Source of the DNA: Gammaproteobacteria bacterium UBA3532
GTDB lineage: Bacteria; Pseudomonadota; Gammaproteobacteria; Enterobacterales; UBA3532
Assembly (NCBI GenBank): GCA_002376965.1
Contig: DFOV01000051.1
Coordinates: 1-18,180 of the forward strand
DNA length: 18,180 nucleotides
Direction: 5' to 3'
This document shows, in pieces, positions 1 through 7,676 of this stretch. The notes beneath the pieces were generated by a model. The model was not told where the DNA came from. It saw nothing but the letters and a program-made list of their open reading frames with translations, and made no database searches. Each line of letters begins with the position of its first letter. Position 1 is the stretch's first letter. The position numbers and the translations under genes are program-made.

Positions 1-2
1 AA

Positions 3-686
3 AAAAGCCTCAAATACACTCTGACATTTCTATTATTGATATGGTTGATTGAAGCCTGTAAACATCACTTTCACCTACCATTGCATTACCTTGGCATTTA
101 TCCACAATCAGCCTTCGGTTTGATTGGCGTTATCACAGCACCACTGATTCATGGCTCTTGGGAACATGTGATTAACAATAGCGCAGCCTTATTACTACTC
201 GGTACACTGCTTCTTTACTCTTACTCAACGACACGTTGGAAAGCACTAGCCATCGTATGGCTGGTTTCAGGGCTTGGGGTATGGTTATTTGGTCGCCCTA
301 GTTTTCATTATGGAGCCAGTGGATTGACTCATGGTATTTTTTATTACTTACTGGTATCAGGAATACTTAGGCGCGATAAGCGTTCAGTGGGAGTATTAAT
401 GATCGCCTTTTTTATGTATGGCAGTATGTTATTGACCATACTACCCCAACGCCCTGAAATTTCTTTTGAAGCGCACTTTTTCGGTGGATTAGGAGGCGTC
501 ATAGCGACACTTCTGCTCTTTCGTAAAGAGTCAAAACCGAAAGAAAAGACATACGAGTGGGAAGGTCGTCCAGAGGAGGATGATCCATTCATTGGTGATG
601 AATGGCAAGGAGAAGAAAATAGCGCTTTGCGCGAAATTGAAGATGTGGATACTAAACACAACAAAGCCAATGAAACAGAATACTGA
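3..686 (+). CDS. Rhomboid family intramembrane serine protease (5' end outside window)
   Basis: Multi-pass inner-membrane protein of the rhomboid family, which cleaves transmembrane segments inside the lipid bilayer. The GASG motif carries the nucleophile serine (codon 318-320), and the second catalytic residue is the histidine of EAHFFGG (codon 474-476). The HGSWEHVINN stretch is the conserved region between the first helices. After the last helix there is an acidic, hydrophilic tail of about 50 residues, probably cytoplasmic. The reading frame is open back to the window edge and the extra upstream codons encode a hydrophobic helix (KSLKYTLTFLLLIWLIEA), so the true start probably lies to the left; a TTG at 36 would cut into that helix. 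The substrate is unknown. The family call is secure, the subfamily is not. Confidence 0.85.
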   Translation, partial: KSLKYTLTFLLLIWLIEACKHHFHLPLHYLGIYPQSAFGLIGVITAPLIHGSWEHVINNSAALLLLGTLLLYSYSTTRWKALAIVWLVSGLGVWLFGRPSFHYGASGLTHGIFYYLLVSGILRRDKRSVGVLMIAFFMYGSMLLTILPQRPEISFEAHFFGGLGGVIATLLLFRKESKPKEKTYEWEGRPEEDDPFIGDEWQGEENSALREIEDVDTKHNKANETEY

Positions 687-703
687 TTTCTATCTCATTG
701 GCT
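665..703 (+). terminator. Possible transcription terminator hairpin after the rhomboid gene
   Basis: A perfect 9-base inverted repeat (AGCCAATGA at 665-673, TCATTGGCT at 695-703) straddles the rhomboid stop codon. The loop can form a further small stem (CAG/CTG). It is followed by CTGTTTACTACTT, a weak T-rich run, so an intrinsic terminator is plausible but not strong. Confidence 0.35.
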
Positions 704-761
704 CTGTTTACTACTTATAAACTATGCTAATTACCTGCTAACTAGAGCCTGGGCTCAAAGC

Positions 762-1190
762 TTATTGACTATTTTCTACGATGTAGTCAACAGCAGCTTT
801 CAACTCATCATCAGAGCAATCAAAGCACATACCTTTCGCAGGCATTCCATTGAATCCCTGAATAGCGTGTGTATAAAGAGTGTCATTGCCTTTAGCTATG
901 CGGTCAGCCCAACCTGCAGCGTCTCCAAACTTAGGAGCACCTGCAACACCAGCGCCATGACAGGTACCACAAGCCGAGTTGTACACCTGCTCACCGGAGC
1001 GCGCACCACTTGATGTTGCAGTCACTACAGGCTGAGGAACGTTATCAGCGTCGTAAACTTCACCAATAGGTTTGATTCGCTGCTCGATAGCATCTTTGGT
1101 CATTAAGTCTTCTTCTTGCTGATAAGCCTGAGCAGTAGCTGCTGTTAATAAACCTGCCGCCAATATCAATGATGTCAATTCGCGTTTCAC
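762..1190 (-). CDS. Cytochrome c5 family protein (periplasmic c-type cytochrome)
   Basis: Exported monohaem cytochrome that would carry electrons in the periplasm. An N-terminal signal peptide (residues 1 to about 22, ending AQA) is followed by a hydrophilic linker of roughly 40 residues and one cytochrome domain. The haem-binding CGTCH motif is at residues 74-78. The axial methionine is M116 in NGMPAKG, followed by the Cys122/Cys125 pair in MCFDCSDDE that is typical of the c5 group. The length, 142 residues, suits a c5 with a short N-terminal extension. The start is GTG, supported by GGGGA a few bases upstream. It is divergent from the porin gene, with about 208 bases between them. The physiological partner cannot be told from the sequence. 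Confidence 0.93.
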   Translation of the reverse strand: MKRELTSLILAAGLLTAATAQAYQQEEDLMTKDAIEQRIKPIGEVYDADNVPQPVVTATSSGARSGEQVYNSACGTCHGAGVAGAPKFGDAAGWADRIAKGNDTLYTHAIQGFNGMPAKGMCFDCSDDELKAAVDYIVENSQ

Positions 1191-1291
1191 GCTGTTCCCC
1201 TTACTTATTTATCTGCAGTATTACGGTATCTGTAACGTCTCTACCAGCGTCTGCCGAGCAACAAAAGAATGCAAACCAGACGAATGGCGGC

Positions 1292-1297
1292 ATTATA
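1292..1297 (-). promoter_or_regulatory. Candidate -10 box for the cytochrome c5 gene
   Basis: On the minus strand this reads TATAAT, a perfect consensus -10, about 100 bases upstream of the cytochrome start in the divergent intergenic region. No good -35 lies at normal spacing, so an activator or chance match is possible. Confidence 0.3.
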
Positions 1298-1398
1298 TAC
1301 TGATGAATAGCGTAAATACAGGTTTGATAGTTGTACTTGTTTATATAGCAACTACACTTAGCCGTATTCGATAAGGATTCGACAAACAAGCACTCAGT

Positions 1399-2580
1399 AT
1401 GAACAAAATACACTTGGTTTCTTTTGGAATTCTTCTGGTTTGTAGTCAAATTAGTTCAGCAGCCGACATACAGTTCAATGGGTTTGGTACCATGGCTATT
1501 GGTCAGGTGTTTGATAACGAACATGACTATTATCATTATGATGACAACTTCTCAATCAAACAGGATTCTGTTTTTGGCCTACAAACAACGGTTAACCTTG
1601 AAGGGGATTTGCGATTTATTGGCCAGCTAGTCGGCCGAGGCATGCAATCTTTCGAGCCAAAGATCGAGTGGGCTTACATTGACTACAGCATTTCACCAAA
1701 GCTCGACGTCTACCTTGGACGATTCCGTATTCCACTTTTTCTGCATAGCGATTCGCTGGATGTCGGTTACGGATACCACTGGATTCGCCCTCCCCAAGAA
1801 GTTTACGCGATTCCTATCACTAACCTTGATGGTATTTCAGCGATATACAACGGCTCATTCGGCAACTGGGCTTCTCGCCTGCAACTAACCTACGGCAATA
1901 CCAGTGGCGAGGCGAACTTTTCCCTCACCCCTAATTCGGTTGATGACTTTGATATCGAGTCTACGTTTTCGGGTACCGGAGGCGTTAGCTGGACCCTGTT
2001 TAATGGTGGCGTAAAAGCACGACTAGCCTATTTACGCGTCGATGAATTGACGATGGACATAGGTGAAATAAACTCTCAGGTAGGCGATCTCGTGAACCAG
2101 TCTTTCGCTTTGGGTTTAAACCGGCTAGGCAGTGCCATTGACGTTGAAAAAGACAGCGTTGATTTTTATGGCGCTGCACTGACCTATGACAGCGAACATT
2201 GGTTTATCGGTGCTGAATACACGGATATTGACATCGAAAACAGCGCGCTTCCATTTATGACGAATGGTTACATTACTGGCGGTTGGCGCTTATCTCCTAA
2301 AATATTACTGCATTCCACCTTTTCCAAAGGCAAACACCGACCGAATAAAGAAGCTGAGCGATACTCGCCAAGCGAAAGTTTCGATGCCGCGATCCATTTG
2401 ATCAGCGATATCAATACACGCGATTATTCCAGTGTCATGACCGGTATACGCTATGACTTTCATGCTCAAGCGGCGCTAAAATTTGAATATCTGCACTTTG
2501 ATGAAAAGCGAGTCCAGAATAGTGCAGAGGTTAGAAACCGTGTCAATTTGCTTAGGATGGCCGTTGATGTGGTATTTTAA
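1399..2580 (+). CDS. Outer-membrane porin-like beta-barrel protein
   Basis: Predicted 393-residue outer-membrane channel. The signal peptide (residues 1 to about 22, ending ISSA) is followed by alternating amphipathic strands rich in aromatic and Gly residues throughout, for example FNGFGTMAIGQ and KLDVYLGRFRIPLF. The C-terminus ends in phenylalanine (MAVDVVF), the usual beta-barrel assembly signal. The early GFGTMAIGQ strand and a YLGRFRIP-type strand resemble Gram-negative general porins. The substrate cannot be predicted. The ATG start has no good Shine-Dalgarno sequence nearby. The end of the gene overlaps the start of the next gene, suggesting an operon with the PstS-like protein. Confidence 0.78.
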   Translation: MNKIHLVSFGILLVCSQISSAADIQFNGFGTMAIGQVFDNEHDYYHYDDNFSIKQDSVFGLQTTVNLEGDLRFIGQLVGRGMQSFEPKIEWAYIDYSISPKLDVYLGRFRIPLFLHSDSLDVGYGYHWIRPPQEVYAIPITNLDGISAIYNGSFGNWASRLQLTYGNTSGEANFSLTPNSVDDFDIESTFSGTGGVSWTLFNGGVKARLAYLRVDELTMDIGEINSQVGDLVNQSFALGLNRLGSAIDVEKDSVDFYGAALTYDSEHWFIGAEYTDIDIENSALPFMTNGYITGGWRLSPKILLHSTFSKGKHRPNKEAERYSPSESFDAAIHLISDINTRDYSSVMTGIRYDFHAQAALKFEYLHFDEKRVQNSAEVRNRVNLLRMAVDVVF

Positions 2581-3043
2581 GTCAGCACTTGGCTGGGTTC
2601 TATTTAGCTTCCTTCTTACCCTTAGTCGCCCAGGTTTCGCAGAACAGCCAGAGGCTCTGGTAATCGTTGTCAATGCCAGTATAGGAGGAGACTTGAGCGA
2701 GGAATTCGTCAAACATTTATACCTCGGAACAGTAAAAGCGTTTCCAAAAGGTGAGGTAGCAATACCACTAAACCTGGGCCCGAAGCACCCATTGCGCGGG
2801 CGCTTTGAAAAGACTTACTTGAAGCGTTCGCGAGCTTTCTTAAAAGCAAACTGGTCCCGCTTGCTTTTTACCGGCAAGGGAACACCACCACTGGAGCTTG
2901 ACTCAGCCAAAGAAGTGGCAGCAAAGGTACTAAATGATAAGCGCTATTTAGGATACACCTTGGCTTCTGAGGTCGCTCCAGGTTTGCGGATTATTGCCAA
3001 GCTGCCGGAGCAAGCAGCTCAGGATGCTAATACCGATGAATAG
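2567..3043 (+). CDS. Short PstS-like phosphate-binding-protein family, periplasmic
   Basis: A 158-residue exported protein resembling the small single-domain relatives of the phosphate ABC transporter binding protein PstS. Residues 1 to about 25 form a signal peptide ending RPGFA. The mature part has landmarks of the family: VVNASIGGDLS, then YLG (52-54) preceding a KAFPKGE segment, FTGKG (101-105), and LGY (128-130) near the end. Full PstS proteins are about twice this length, and no permease or ATPase genes are nearby, so transport is not implied. I chose ATG 2567 because a signal peptide follows directly and AGGATGG lies just upstream; it overlaps the porin gene by 14 bases in another frame. 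An ORF extension back to 2483 is inside the porin and has no signal peptide. Confidence 0.75.
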   Translation: MWYFKSALGWVLFSFLLTLSRPGFAEQPEALVIVVNASIGGDLSEEFVKHLYLGTVKAFPKGEVAIPLNLGPKHPLRGRFEKTYLKRSRAFLKANWSRLLFTGKGTPPLELDSAKEVAAKVLNDKRYLGYTLASEVAPGLRIIAKLPEQAAQDANTDE

Positions 3044-3065
3044 GCGTATGGTCAGCAAACTAGTG

Positions 3066-3071
3066 TATAAT
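3066..3071 (+). promoter_or_regulatory. Candidate -10 box for the IscU-like / phosphoesterase unit
   Basis: A perfect TATAAT lies in the short gap after the PstS-like gene and 33 bases before the next start codon. The -35 region at standard spacing (around 3043-3048) is poor. Position makes it the best promoter candidate for the two-gene unit. Confidence 0.45.
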
Positions 3072-3073
3072 AC

Positions 3074-3098
3074 GCCCTCTCAAATGGGCTTAGAGGAG
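3074..3098 (+). promoter_or_regulatory. Leader with two mutually exclusive hairpins over the ribosome-binding site
   Basis: GCCC (3074-3077) can pair with GGGC (3086-3089). Alternatively CCTCT (3076-3080) can pair with AGAGG (3092-3096), which is part of the Shine-Dalgarno AGAGGAG. The two stems share bases and so exclude one another. Both are short, so any regulatory role is speculative. Confidence 0.2.
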
Positions 3099-3104
3099 TA
3101 GACA

Positions 3105-3737
3105 TTGCCTAGCTTTCACGAAAAACTGGCTTTTTATAGCAATAACACCAACCACGTAGGCCAGATTGTCAACGCCGATAGCCACTCACTACAAATGAGT
3201 AAAGAAACGAGTGATGTCATTGCTTTTTATCTCAAAATGAAACCTGGCTCTAAAACTATTCAAAAGATATCATTTGTGTGTTTTGGCGACAGTACCGCAT
3301 TTGGAATGGCTGAATGGCTATCCAACGATGTTGAAGGAATGTCAATTGCCCAAGCAAACGAACACCTTGACGACTTTAAGCTCGAGTTTGATAAGGAAAT
3401 CAGCGAAAAACTAAAAGCAAGTGCAGAATCAAGCTACTTTGCCATCCGAGCAGTTATTGAAAACTATATGCATAAAAACAAGATGCGTCCTTTCGACCTA
3501 CCAACCAATGACAGCCTGATTGAAAGTTTCTTGGAGCGAATCTATACCGGCGACACTAACAATCTGGTCGACAGCAACCTGGTTGATTACATTGGTATGC
3601 GCGAGCACACTGCCATTATCAAACTCTCTATATCTCGGGCTTTTCCACTCGCCGAAATCATTGAAAAATTGATTCGGACCAACCTAAGTCATCGCTGGGA
3701 TCTAGAAAAAGTGGATATTGAATTTGCTCTGAGCTAG
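3105..3737 (+). CDS. IscU/NifU-N-like protein with missing cluster-ligand cysteines
   Basis: The first 125 or so residues follow the iron-sulfur scaffold IscU closely by eye: EKLAFYSNN..HVGQIVNAD matches the IscU EKVIDHYENP..NVGSFDNND region, TSDVIAFYLKM matches ACGDVMKLQIK, AEWLS..VEGMSIAQA matches TEWVKGKSLDEAQA, and AIRAVIENYMHK matches AIKAAIADYKSK. IscU has three cluster-binding cysteines. Here the first falls on T36 and the third on S106; the middle one falls on D62, or on C59 if the gap is placed differently. C59 is the only cysteine in the protein. The residue matching conserved Asp39 is kept (D38). A C-terminal region of about 85 residues is unrecognised. The start is TTG, fixed by AGAGGAG six bases upstream and an in-frame stop just before. 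Probably cotranscribed with the phosphoesterase 21 bases downstream. Cluster assembly is unlikely; the actual role is unknown. Confidence 0.65.
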   Translation: MPSFHEKLAFYSNNTNHVGQIVNADSHSLQMSKETSDVIAFYLKMKPGSKTIQKISFVCFGDSTAFGMAEWLSNDVEGMSIAQANEHLDDFKLEFDKEISEKLKASAESSYFAIRAVIENYMHKNKMRPFDLPTNDSLIESFLERIYTGDTNNLVDSNLVDYIGMREHTAIIKLSISRAFPLAEIIEKLIRTNLSHRWDLEKVDIEFALS

Positions 3738-3758
3738 AGTCAATCTTCCGGAGTAATC

Positions 3759-4541
3759 GTGGTTAACATTGCCCTTGCATCTGATTTACACATAGAGTTA
3801 TCGCGATCACGTGTTCCCATACCAGATTTTCATCCCGACACCGATATCATTATTCTTGCGGGTGATATTACCAATAGCGGTAAAAAAACACGTAATGGTT
3901 TCGAGAGAACATTCGAAGCACTAAGGGAGCGCTATCAACAACCCATTCTCTACATACCGGGCAACCATGAATACTATGGTAGCATGTTGGAACACCAGGA
4001 TGATATTGTTGCTGACTTGGGTAGAAAATATGACATACAGCTTTTGCAGAAGCGATATACTGATTACCAAGACATACGATTTTTCGGCTGTACGCTATGG
4101 AGCCACTTCCTCTTAAATGGTAGTGAAGAGCTGCCGTGGGCCATTCGCGCTGCCGAGCGCAGCTTGGCAGACTACCGAGCGATTCAGTATAAAAACGGGT
4201 TGATTAAAGCACGGCATACCAAGGAGCTATTTGAGGAACACTTTGCATGGTTAAGTGACGCCGTTCGCCAATGCCCAAGCAACATAAAGAAAGTCATTTG
4301 CACGCATTTCGCTCCTCACCCTGTCTGTACCGCACCGGAATATCAGGGAGATGAGCTATCGCCCTACTTCATAAATAATCTGGACGATTTCATTGCCGAA
4401 ACAAAACCTAGTGCTTGGTTATTTGGGCATACACACTACAACATTGATACCAATGTACACGAATCACGGCTTGTTTCGAACCAGCTAGGATACCTTAGAG
4501 AAACCACACATTTTGAGCCCCAGAAGCTGATCACTCTATAG
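3759..4541 (+). CDS. Calcineurin-like metallophosphoesterase
   Basis: A 260-residue soluble cytoplasmic phosphoesterase with the complete dinuclear-metal motif set: DLH (D9, H11), GDIT (D36), GNHE (N69, H70), THFAPH (H183) and GHTH (H224, H226). The family hydrolyses phosphomonoesters or phosphodiesters, including nucleotides; the substrate here cannot be assigned. There is no signal peptide or membrane segment. The start is GTG with CGGAG upstream. It follows the IscU-like gene by 21 bases on the same strand, so the two are probably one transcript. A strong hairpin lies shortly after the stop codon. Confidence 0.9.
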   Translation: MVNIALASDLHIELSRSRVPIPDFHPDTDIIILAGDITNSGKKTRNGFERTFEALRERYQQPILYIPGNHEYYGSMLEHQDDIVADLGRKYDIQLLQKRYTDYQDIRFFGCTLWSHFLLNGSEELPWAIRAAERSLADYRAIQYKNGLIKARHTKELFEEHFAWLSDAVRQCPSNIKKVICTHFAPHPVCTAPEYQGDELSPYFINNLDDFIAETKPSAWLFGHTHYNIDTNVHESRLVSNQLGYLRETTHFEPQKLITL

Positions 4542-4557
4542 AGATGGACTTATAGAC

Positions 4558-4593
4558 TTGACCGCTTTCGACAACAACACTGAAAGCGGTCAA
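4558..4593. terminator. Perfect 12-bp hairpin between convergent genes, possible bidirectional terminator
   Basis: TTGACCGCTTTC (4558-4569) and GAAAGCGGTCAA (4582-4593) are perfect inverse complements around a 12-base loop. It sits 17 bases after the phosphoesterase and about 45 bases beyond the slyD stop, the place for a shared terminator. Neither side has a good T-run, so rho-independent function is uncertain. Confidence 0.45.
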
Positions 4594-4604
4594 AGCATTA
4601 TCGT

Positions 4605-4640
4605 TGATTTACAGTACTACTTATGATTTACAGTACTACT
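4605..4640. repeat. Two-copy direct repeat at the 3' end of slyD
   Basis: TGATTTACAGTACTACT occurs at 4605-4621 and identically at 4624-4640, a 19-base period. The second copy runs into the slyD stop codon, and read on the minus strand it gives two consecutive TAG stops. It looks like a recent short tandem duplication. Confidence 0.85.
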
Positions 4641-5106
4641 AGCCGTGAACGTGGCCGTGTGAAACTTCTTCTTCAGATGCTTCGCGCACTTCGCGAATAG
4701 TAACATCGAAATTAAGTGTTACGCCTGCTAGCGGGTGGTTTGCATCAACCGTAATTTCACTTTCAGCCACTTCTTGTACTACGATGGTTTGCGGAGCACC
4801 TTGAGGGCCTTGCGCTTGGAACTGCATACCCGGCTTAATTTCTTCAACGCCCTGGAAAGCCTCACGAGGAACTTTTTGAACCAATGCAGGATTCTTTTCG
4901 CCATAACCTTCATCGGGAGCAACAACGACTTTAAGAGAATCGCCAGTCGTTTTACCGGTTAACTCTTTCTCCAAGCCAGGAATGATATTTCCTGCGCCAT
5001 GTAAATAAGACAATGGCTCTCGGCCTTCGGAACTATCGATGACCTGGCCATCATTGTCAGTTAAGGTGTAATCCATGGCCACAACACAGTTGTCGGAAAT
5101 ATTCAT
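4639..5106 (-). CDS. slyD: FKBP-type peptidyl-prolyl isomerase, SlyD-like
   Basis: A 155-residue cytoplasmic prolyl isomerase and chaperone of the SlyD group. The FKBP core includes GAGNIIPGLE (37-46) and the closing strand LNFDVTI (131-137). Between them, roughly residues 71-120, is the insert-in-flap chaperone domain that marks SlyD. The E. coli protein has a long His- and Cys-rich metal-binding tail; here the tail is short, with only three His (150, 152, 154 in SHGHVHG) and no Cys, so nickel handling is probably reduced. The ATG start has GGAG upstream. The stop lies in a tandem duplication and is doubled (TAG TAG). The alternative is another small FKBP such as FkpB/SlpA, less likely because of the His tail. 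Confidence 0.88.
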   Translation of the reverse strand: MNISDNCVVAMDYTLTDNDGQVIDSSEGREPLSYLHGAGNIIPGLEKELTGKTTGDSLKVVVAPDEGYGEKNPALVQKVPREAFQGVEEIKPGMQFQAQGPQGAPQTIVVQEVAESEITVDANHPLAGVTLNFDVTIREVREASEEEVSHGHVHG

Positions 5107-5219
5107 ATAAAACTCCTAAATTATAAGAAAAATGGCCCAACGCGATTTAGAAAATACCCGCCGCTATGGCCACAAAGCCACATACCATACACCAATCAGT
5201 AGCCGATATAAACCGTGCC

Positions 5220-7676
5220 CTATATTAGTGGCTTGTTCATATGGCGCTTCGTAGTCGTCGTTGGACTGGCGGATTCCGGGTTGTCCGGCCAAAAATGTTT
5301 CGGGTAACGCCCTTTCATTTCTTTTTGCACTTCGCGATATCCACCAAGCCAAAAGCCATGTATATCTTTGGTAACTTGAATAGGTCGGTTGGCTGGAGAC
5401 AAGAGCTCAATGGTGAGAATAACGGCTCCGCGTGCGACCGCTGGCTGTTGGGTTAGCCCATAGCAAGCAGGCATCTTAGCCGAGATAGCTGGCGGCTGGT
5501 TTGTGGAGTAGCGTATCGGCACTTGCTGTCCGGTTGGTAATGTCCAACTTTCGGGGGCAAGTTCATCAAGCGCACTCTTAGCGGCCCAATCTAGTTGAGA
5601 CAATAATATATTACCGAGGGAAAGCTGCTGTACTTCATGCTTATGCGACAAATCAGAAAGGTACGGCCCAAGCCATTCCATCAAAGATTGTTGTAAATTC
5701 TCTCGCCCCCACACAGGCCAAGCTATAGATGGATCTGCTTGTCGAGCGATACTCATCCGTATCAATAGCGCTTCGACGCTGGCCCAATCGAGCAAATGTT
5801 CCCCTTCTCCCAGCAGGTACTGGCTCCAAAATTGACTAACCGCTTCTGGATAATCACAGACCTTCTTATTGGATTTTTGCAGACAAATAGCACCAAACCA
5901 CTGCTTTTGAACGACAGCCAGCTTTGAGCCGCTTGCGGTGAATTCAGGCTCAACGCTATCTGAATAAAGCCATCCAAAGCAGGGGGCAATATCCTCAAAA
6001 GCCAAGGGAGACCATAGTGTTAGTTGCAATTGTTTATGCTTATTTTGGTAAAAATCAACGGCAACTATCCACTCATGATTTAACTTATCCGCACTAACAC
6101 GGGTACCGTTGACCAGTATATACTGACTGCCTACGCGCTTGGCGATACGATCAGGAAATGCGTGGGCTAATAGTAACCCTATAGTGGTCACATTAGCTGA
6201 TTCTAGATTCCTTGCTCTTTCACTCCTCGATTTAAAGAGGCGTAGCAGTTTGTTGTATTCATGGCTTTTTCTCAGGATATGCGCCGCCTGTCGAAGGCAA
6301 TCTTCAAATAGCGAATGCTCTGGATTTCCACGGTAGTCTGTGAAATATGCAGCGATTAGACAAGCATTGCTAATAACATGCTTGCACTGGTAAAACTTCT
6401 CGTTAACCAAACCGAACATTGCAGCTATTCGCGGTGAAACACCCCAATTTGCCACCAATCGCCCTCTGCTAGTAAGTCGCATTTTTTCATCCACGAGAGC
6501 TAGCAAGCGTAATGTTTTATAGGCTTTTTCCAAGTTGGCTTTTGGTGGATGATCTATCCAAGCCAAATTGTCTGCATCAGCTCCCCATATGCTGAGTTGG
6601 AAGGCCAAGTCGAGTAAGTCACCACTAATAATTTCGGGTGAATCTTGCTGCTCTCGACGCATAAATAAGCTTCGCTCTTCGAGTCGATAGCATATCCCTG
6701 GCCCAAGTCTTCCTGCCCTCCCTGCTCTTTGAGTTGCAGAAGCAAGGGATATTCGCCTAGTCTGGAGACGATTACTCCCCGTTAGATTATCAAAGATAGC
6801 CGCCTTGCGAAGCCCACAGTCAATCACAACAGATATTCCATCAATGGTTAAGCTAGTTTCGGCTACATTAGTGGTTAATACAATTTTCGAGTGGCCCTGA
6901 GGAGCAGCCGAAATAGCTTGTTGTTGCTGGTCTTTATTTAAGGCACCGTATAAGGGGTACACCGCAACGGCTTCCGATATGGTCGCCATCAACATTTGCT
7001 CAACGCGACGTATTTCCGAGGCGCCGGGCAGAAAAATCAAAATACTTTGCTCAGATCCTGCTAGTATTTCATCCACCAGTGCTGGTATGGCATCAATGTA
7101 ACTACGTTGGCCTATGTCGACATACTGGTATTCGATGGGATATTGACGTCCTTCACAAGTAATCAGCTTTGCCTGTAATTGATCTGCCAGTGATTCCCCT
7201 GACAGTGTTGCTGACATCACCAGAAAACTAAGGTCATCGCGCAAGCTTTGCTGAATATCTCGGACTAACGCCAACCCCAGATCAGCTTGGAGCGACCGCT
7301 CGTGAAACTCATCAAATATCACCAGGGAGACGCCTTCAAGCTCAGGGTCAGACTGTAGCAACCGAAGCAATACACCTTCAGTTACCAGTTCGAGCATTGT
7401 TGTTGAACGAGAGCGCGTTTCTCCTTTAACACGATACCCTACGCTGTTTCCAACTATTTCTCCCAGCGTATCAGCTAGATAGTGAGCGATGCTGATAGCA
7501 GCAATACGCCGAGGTTCCAACATGATAATCTTGCCATTAAACCGCTTTGATTGAAGCAGCACCAAAGGCAACGCTGTTGACTTACCCGCCCCTGGCGGCG
7601 CTTGGAGTACAACACGCTGATTTTCAACCAATGATGAAACAACAGCTTCTTTTACTTCTTCAATAGGAAGCGTCAT
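5220..7676 (-). CDS. hrpB: ATP-dependent helicase HrpB (DEAH/RHA family)
   Basis: An 818-residue superfamily 2 helicase, close to the usual HrpB length. Motifs occur in order: Walker A GAGKST (29-34), DEFH (122-125, the HrpB form of DEAH), SAT (155-157), TNVAETSLTI (about 269-278) and QRAGRAGR (316-323). The middle is the helicase-associated region, and the C-terminus has the HrpB signature FWLGGYREVQKEMKGRYPKH. It is presumed to act on RNA or RNA-protein complexes in the cytoplasm, but its role in bacteria is poorly defined. Its ATG overlaps the stop of the upstream KfrA-like gene (ATGA), so its translation is probably coupled. No terminator is evident in the 113 bases before slyD, which lies downstream on the same strand. 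Confidence 0.97.
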   Translation of the reverse strand: MTLPIEEVKEAVVSSLVENQRVVLQAPPGAGKSTALPLVLLQSKRFNGKIIMLEPRRIAAISIAHYLADTLGEIVGNSVGYRVKGETRSRSTTMLELVTEGVLLRLLQSDPELEGVSLVIFDEFHERSLQADLGLALVRDIQQSLRDDLSFLVMSATLSGESLADQLQAKLITCEGRQYPIEYQYVDIGQRSYIDAIPALVDEILAGSEQSILIFLPGASEIRRVEQMLMATISEAVAVYPLYGALNKDQQQQAISAAPQGHSKIVLTTNVAETSLTIDGISVVIDCGLRKAAIFDNLTGSNRLQTRRISLASATQRAGRAGRLGPGICYRLEERSLFMRREQQDSPEIISGDLLDLAFQLSIWGADADNLAWIDHPPKANLEKAYKTLRLLALVDEKMRLTSRGRLVANWGVSPRIAAMFGLVNEKFYQCKHVISNACLIAAYFTDYRGNPEHSLFEDCLRQAAHILRKSHEYNKLLRLFKSRSERARNLESANVTTIGLLLAHAFPDRIAKRVGSQYILVNGTRVSADKLNHEWIVAVDFYQNKHKQLQLTLWSPLAFEDIAPCFGWLYSDSVEPEFTASGSKLAVVQKQWFGAICLQKSNKKVCDYPEAVSQFWSQYLLGEGEHLLDWASVEALLIRMSIARQADPSIAWPVWGRENLQQSLMEWLGPYLSDLSHKHEVQQLSLGNILLSQLDWAAKSALDELAPESWTLPTGQQVPIRYSTNQPPAISAKMPACYGLTQQPAVARGAVILTIELLSPANRPIQVTKDIHGFWLGGYREVQKEMKGRYPKHFWPDNPESASPTTTTKRHMNKPLI

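Noticed and set aside
745..756. GAGCCTGGGCTC as a terminator for the cytochrome gene
   Set aside because: The stem is four to five bases with almost no loop and no T-run follows on the minus strand.
1201..1449. Open frame of 82 codons on the - strand in the cytochrome/porin gap
   Set aside because: It runs over the porin signal-peptide codons, has no ribosome-binding site, and its translation is Cys-rich with no recognisable pattern.
2567..3043. The PstS-like gene as part of a phosphate ABC transporter operon
   Set aside because: No pstC, pstA, pstB or phoU lies nearby, the protein is half the usual length, and no Pho box was seen.
4558..4593. The hairpin core AAAGCGGT as a DNA-uptake sequence
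   Set aside because: It resembles the Pasteurellaceae uptake core only loosely, other copies were not noticed in the window, and the gene content does not fit that family.
5120..5125. TATAAT on the minus strand just upstream of slyD
   Set aside because: It is only a few bases from the Shine-Dalgarno sequence, so a transcript from it would begin inside the ribosome-binding site; no -35 is present either.
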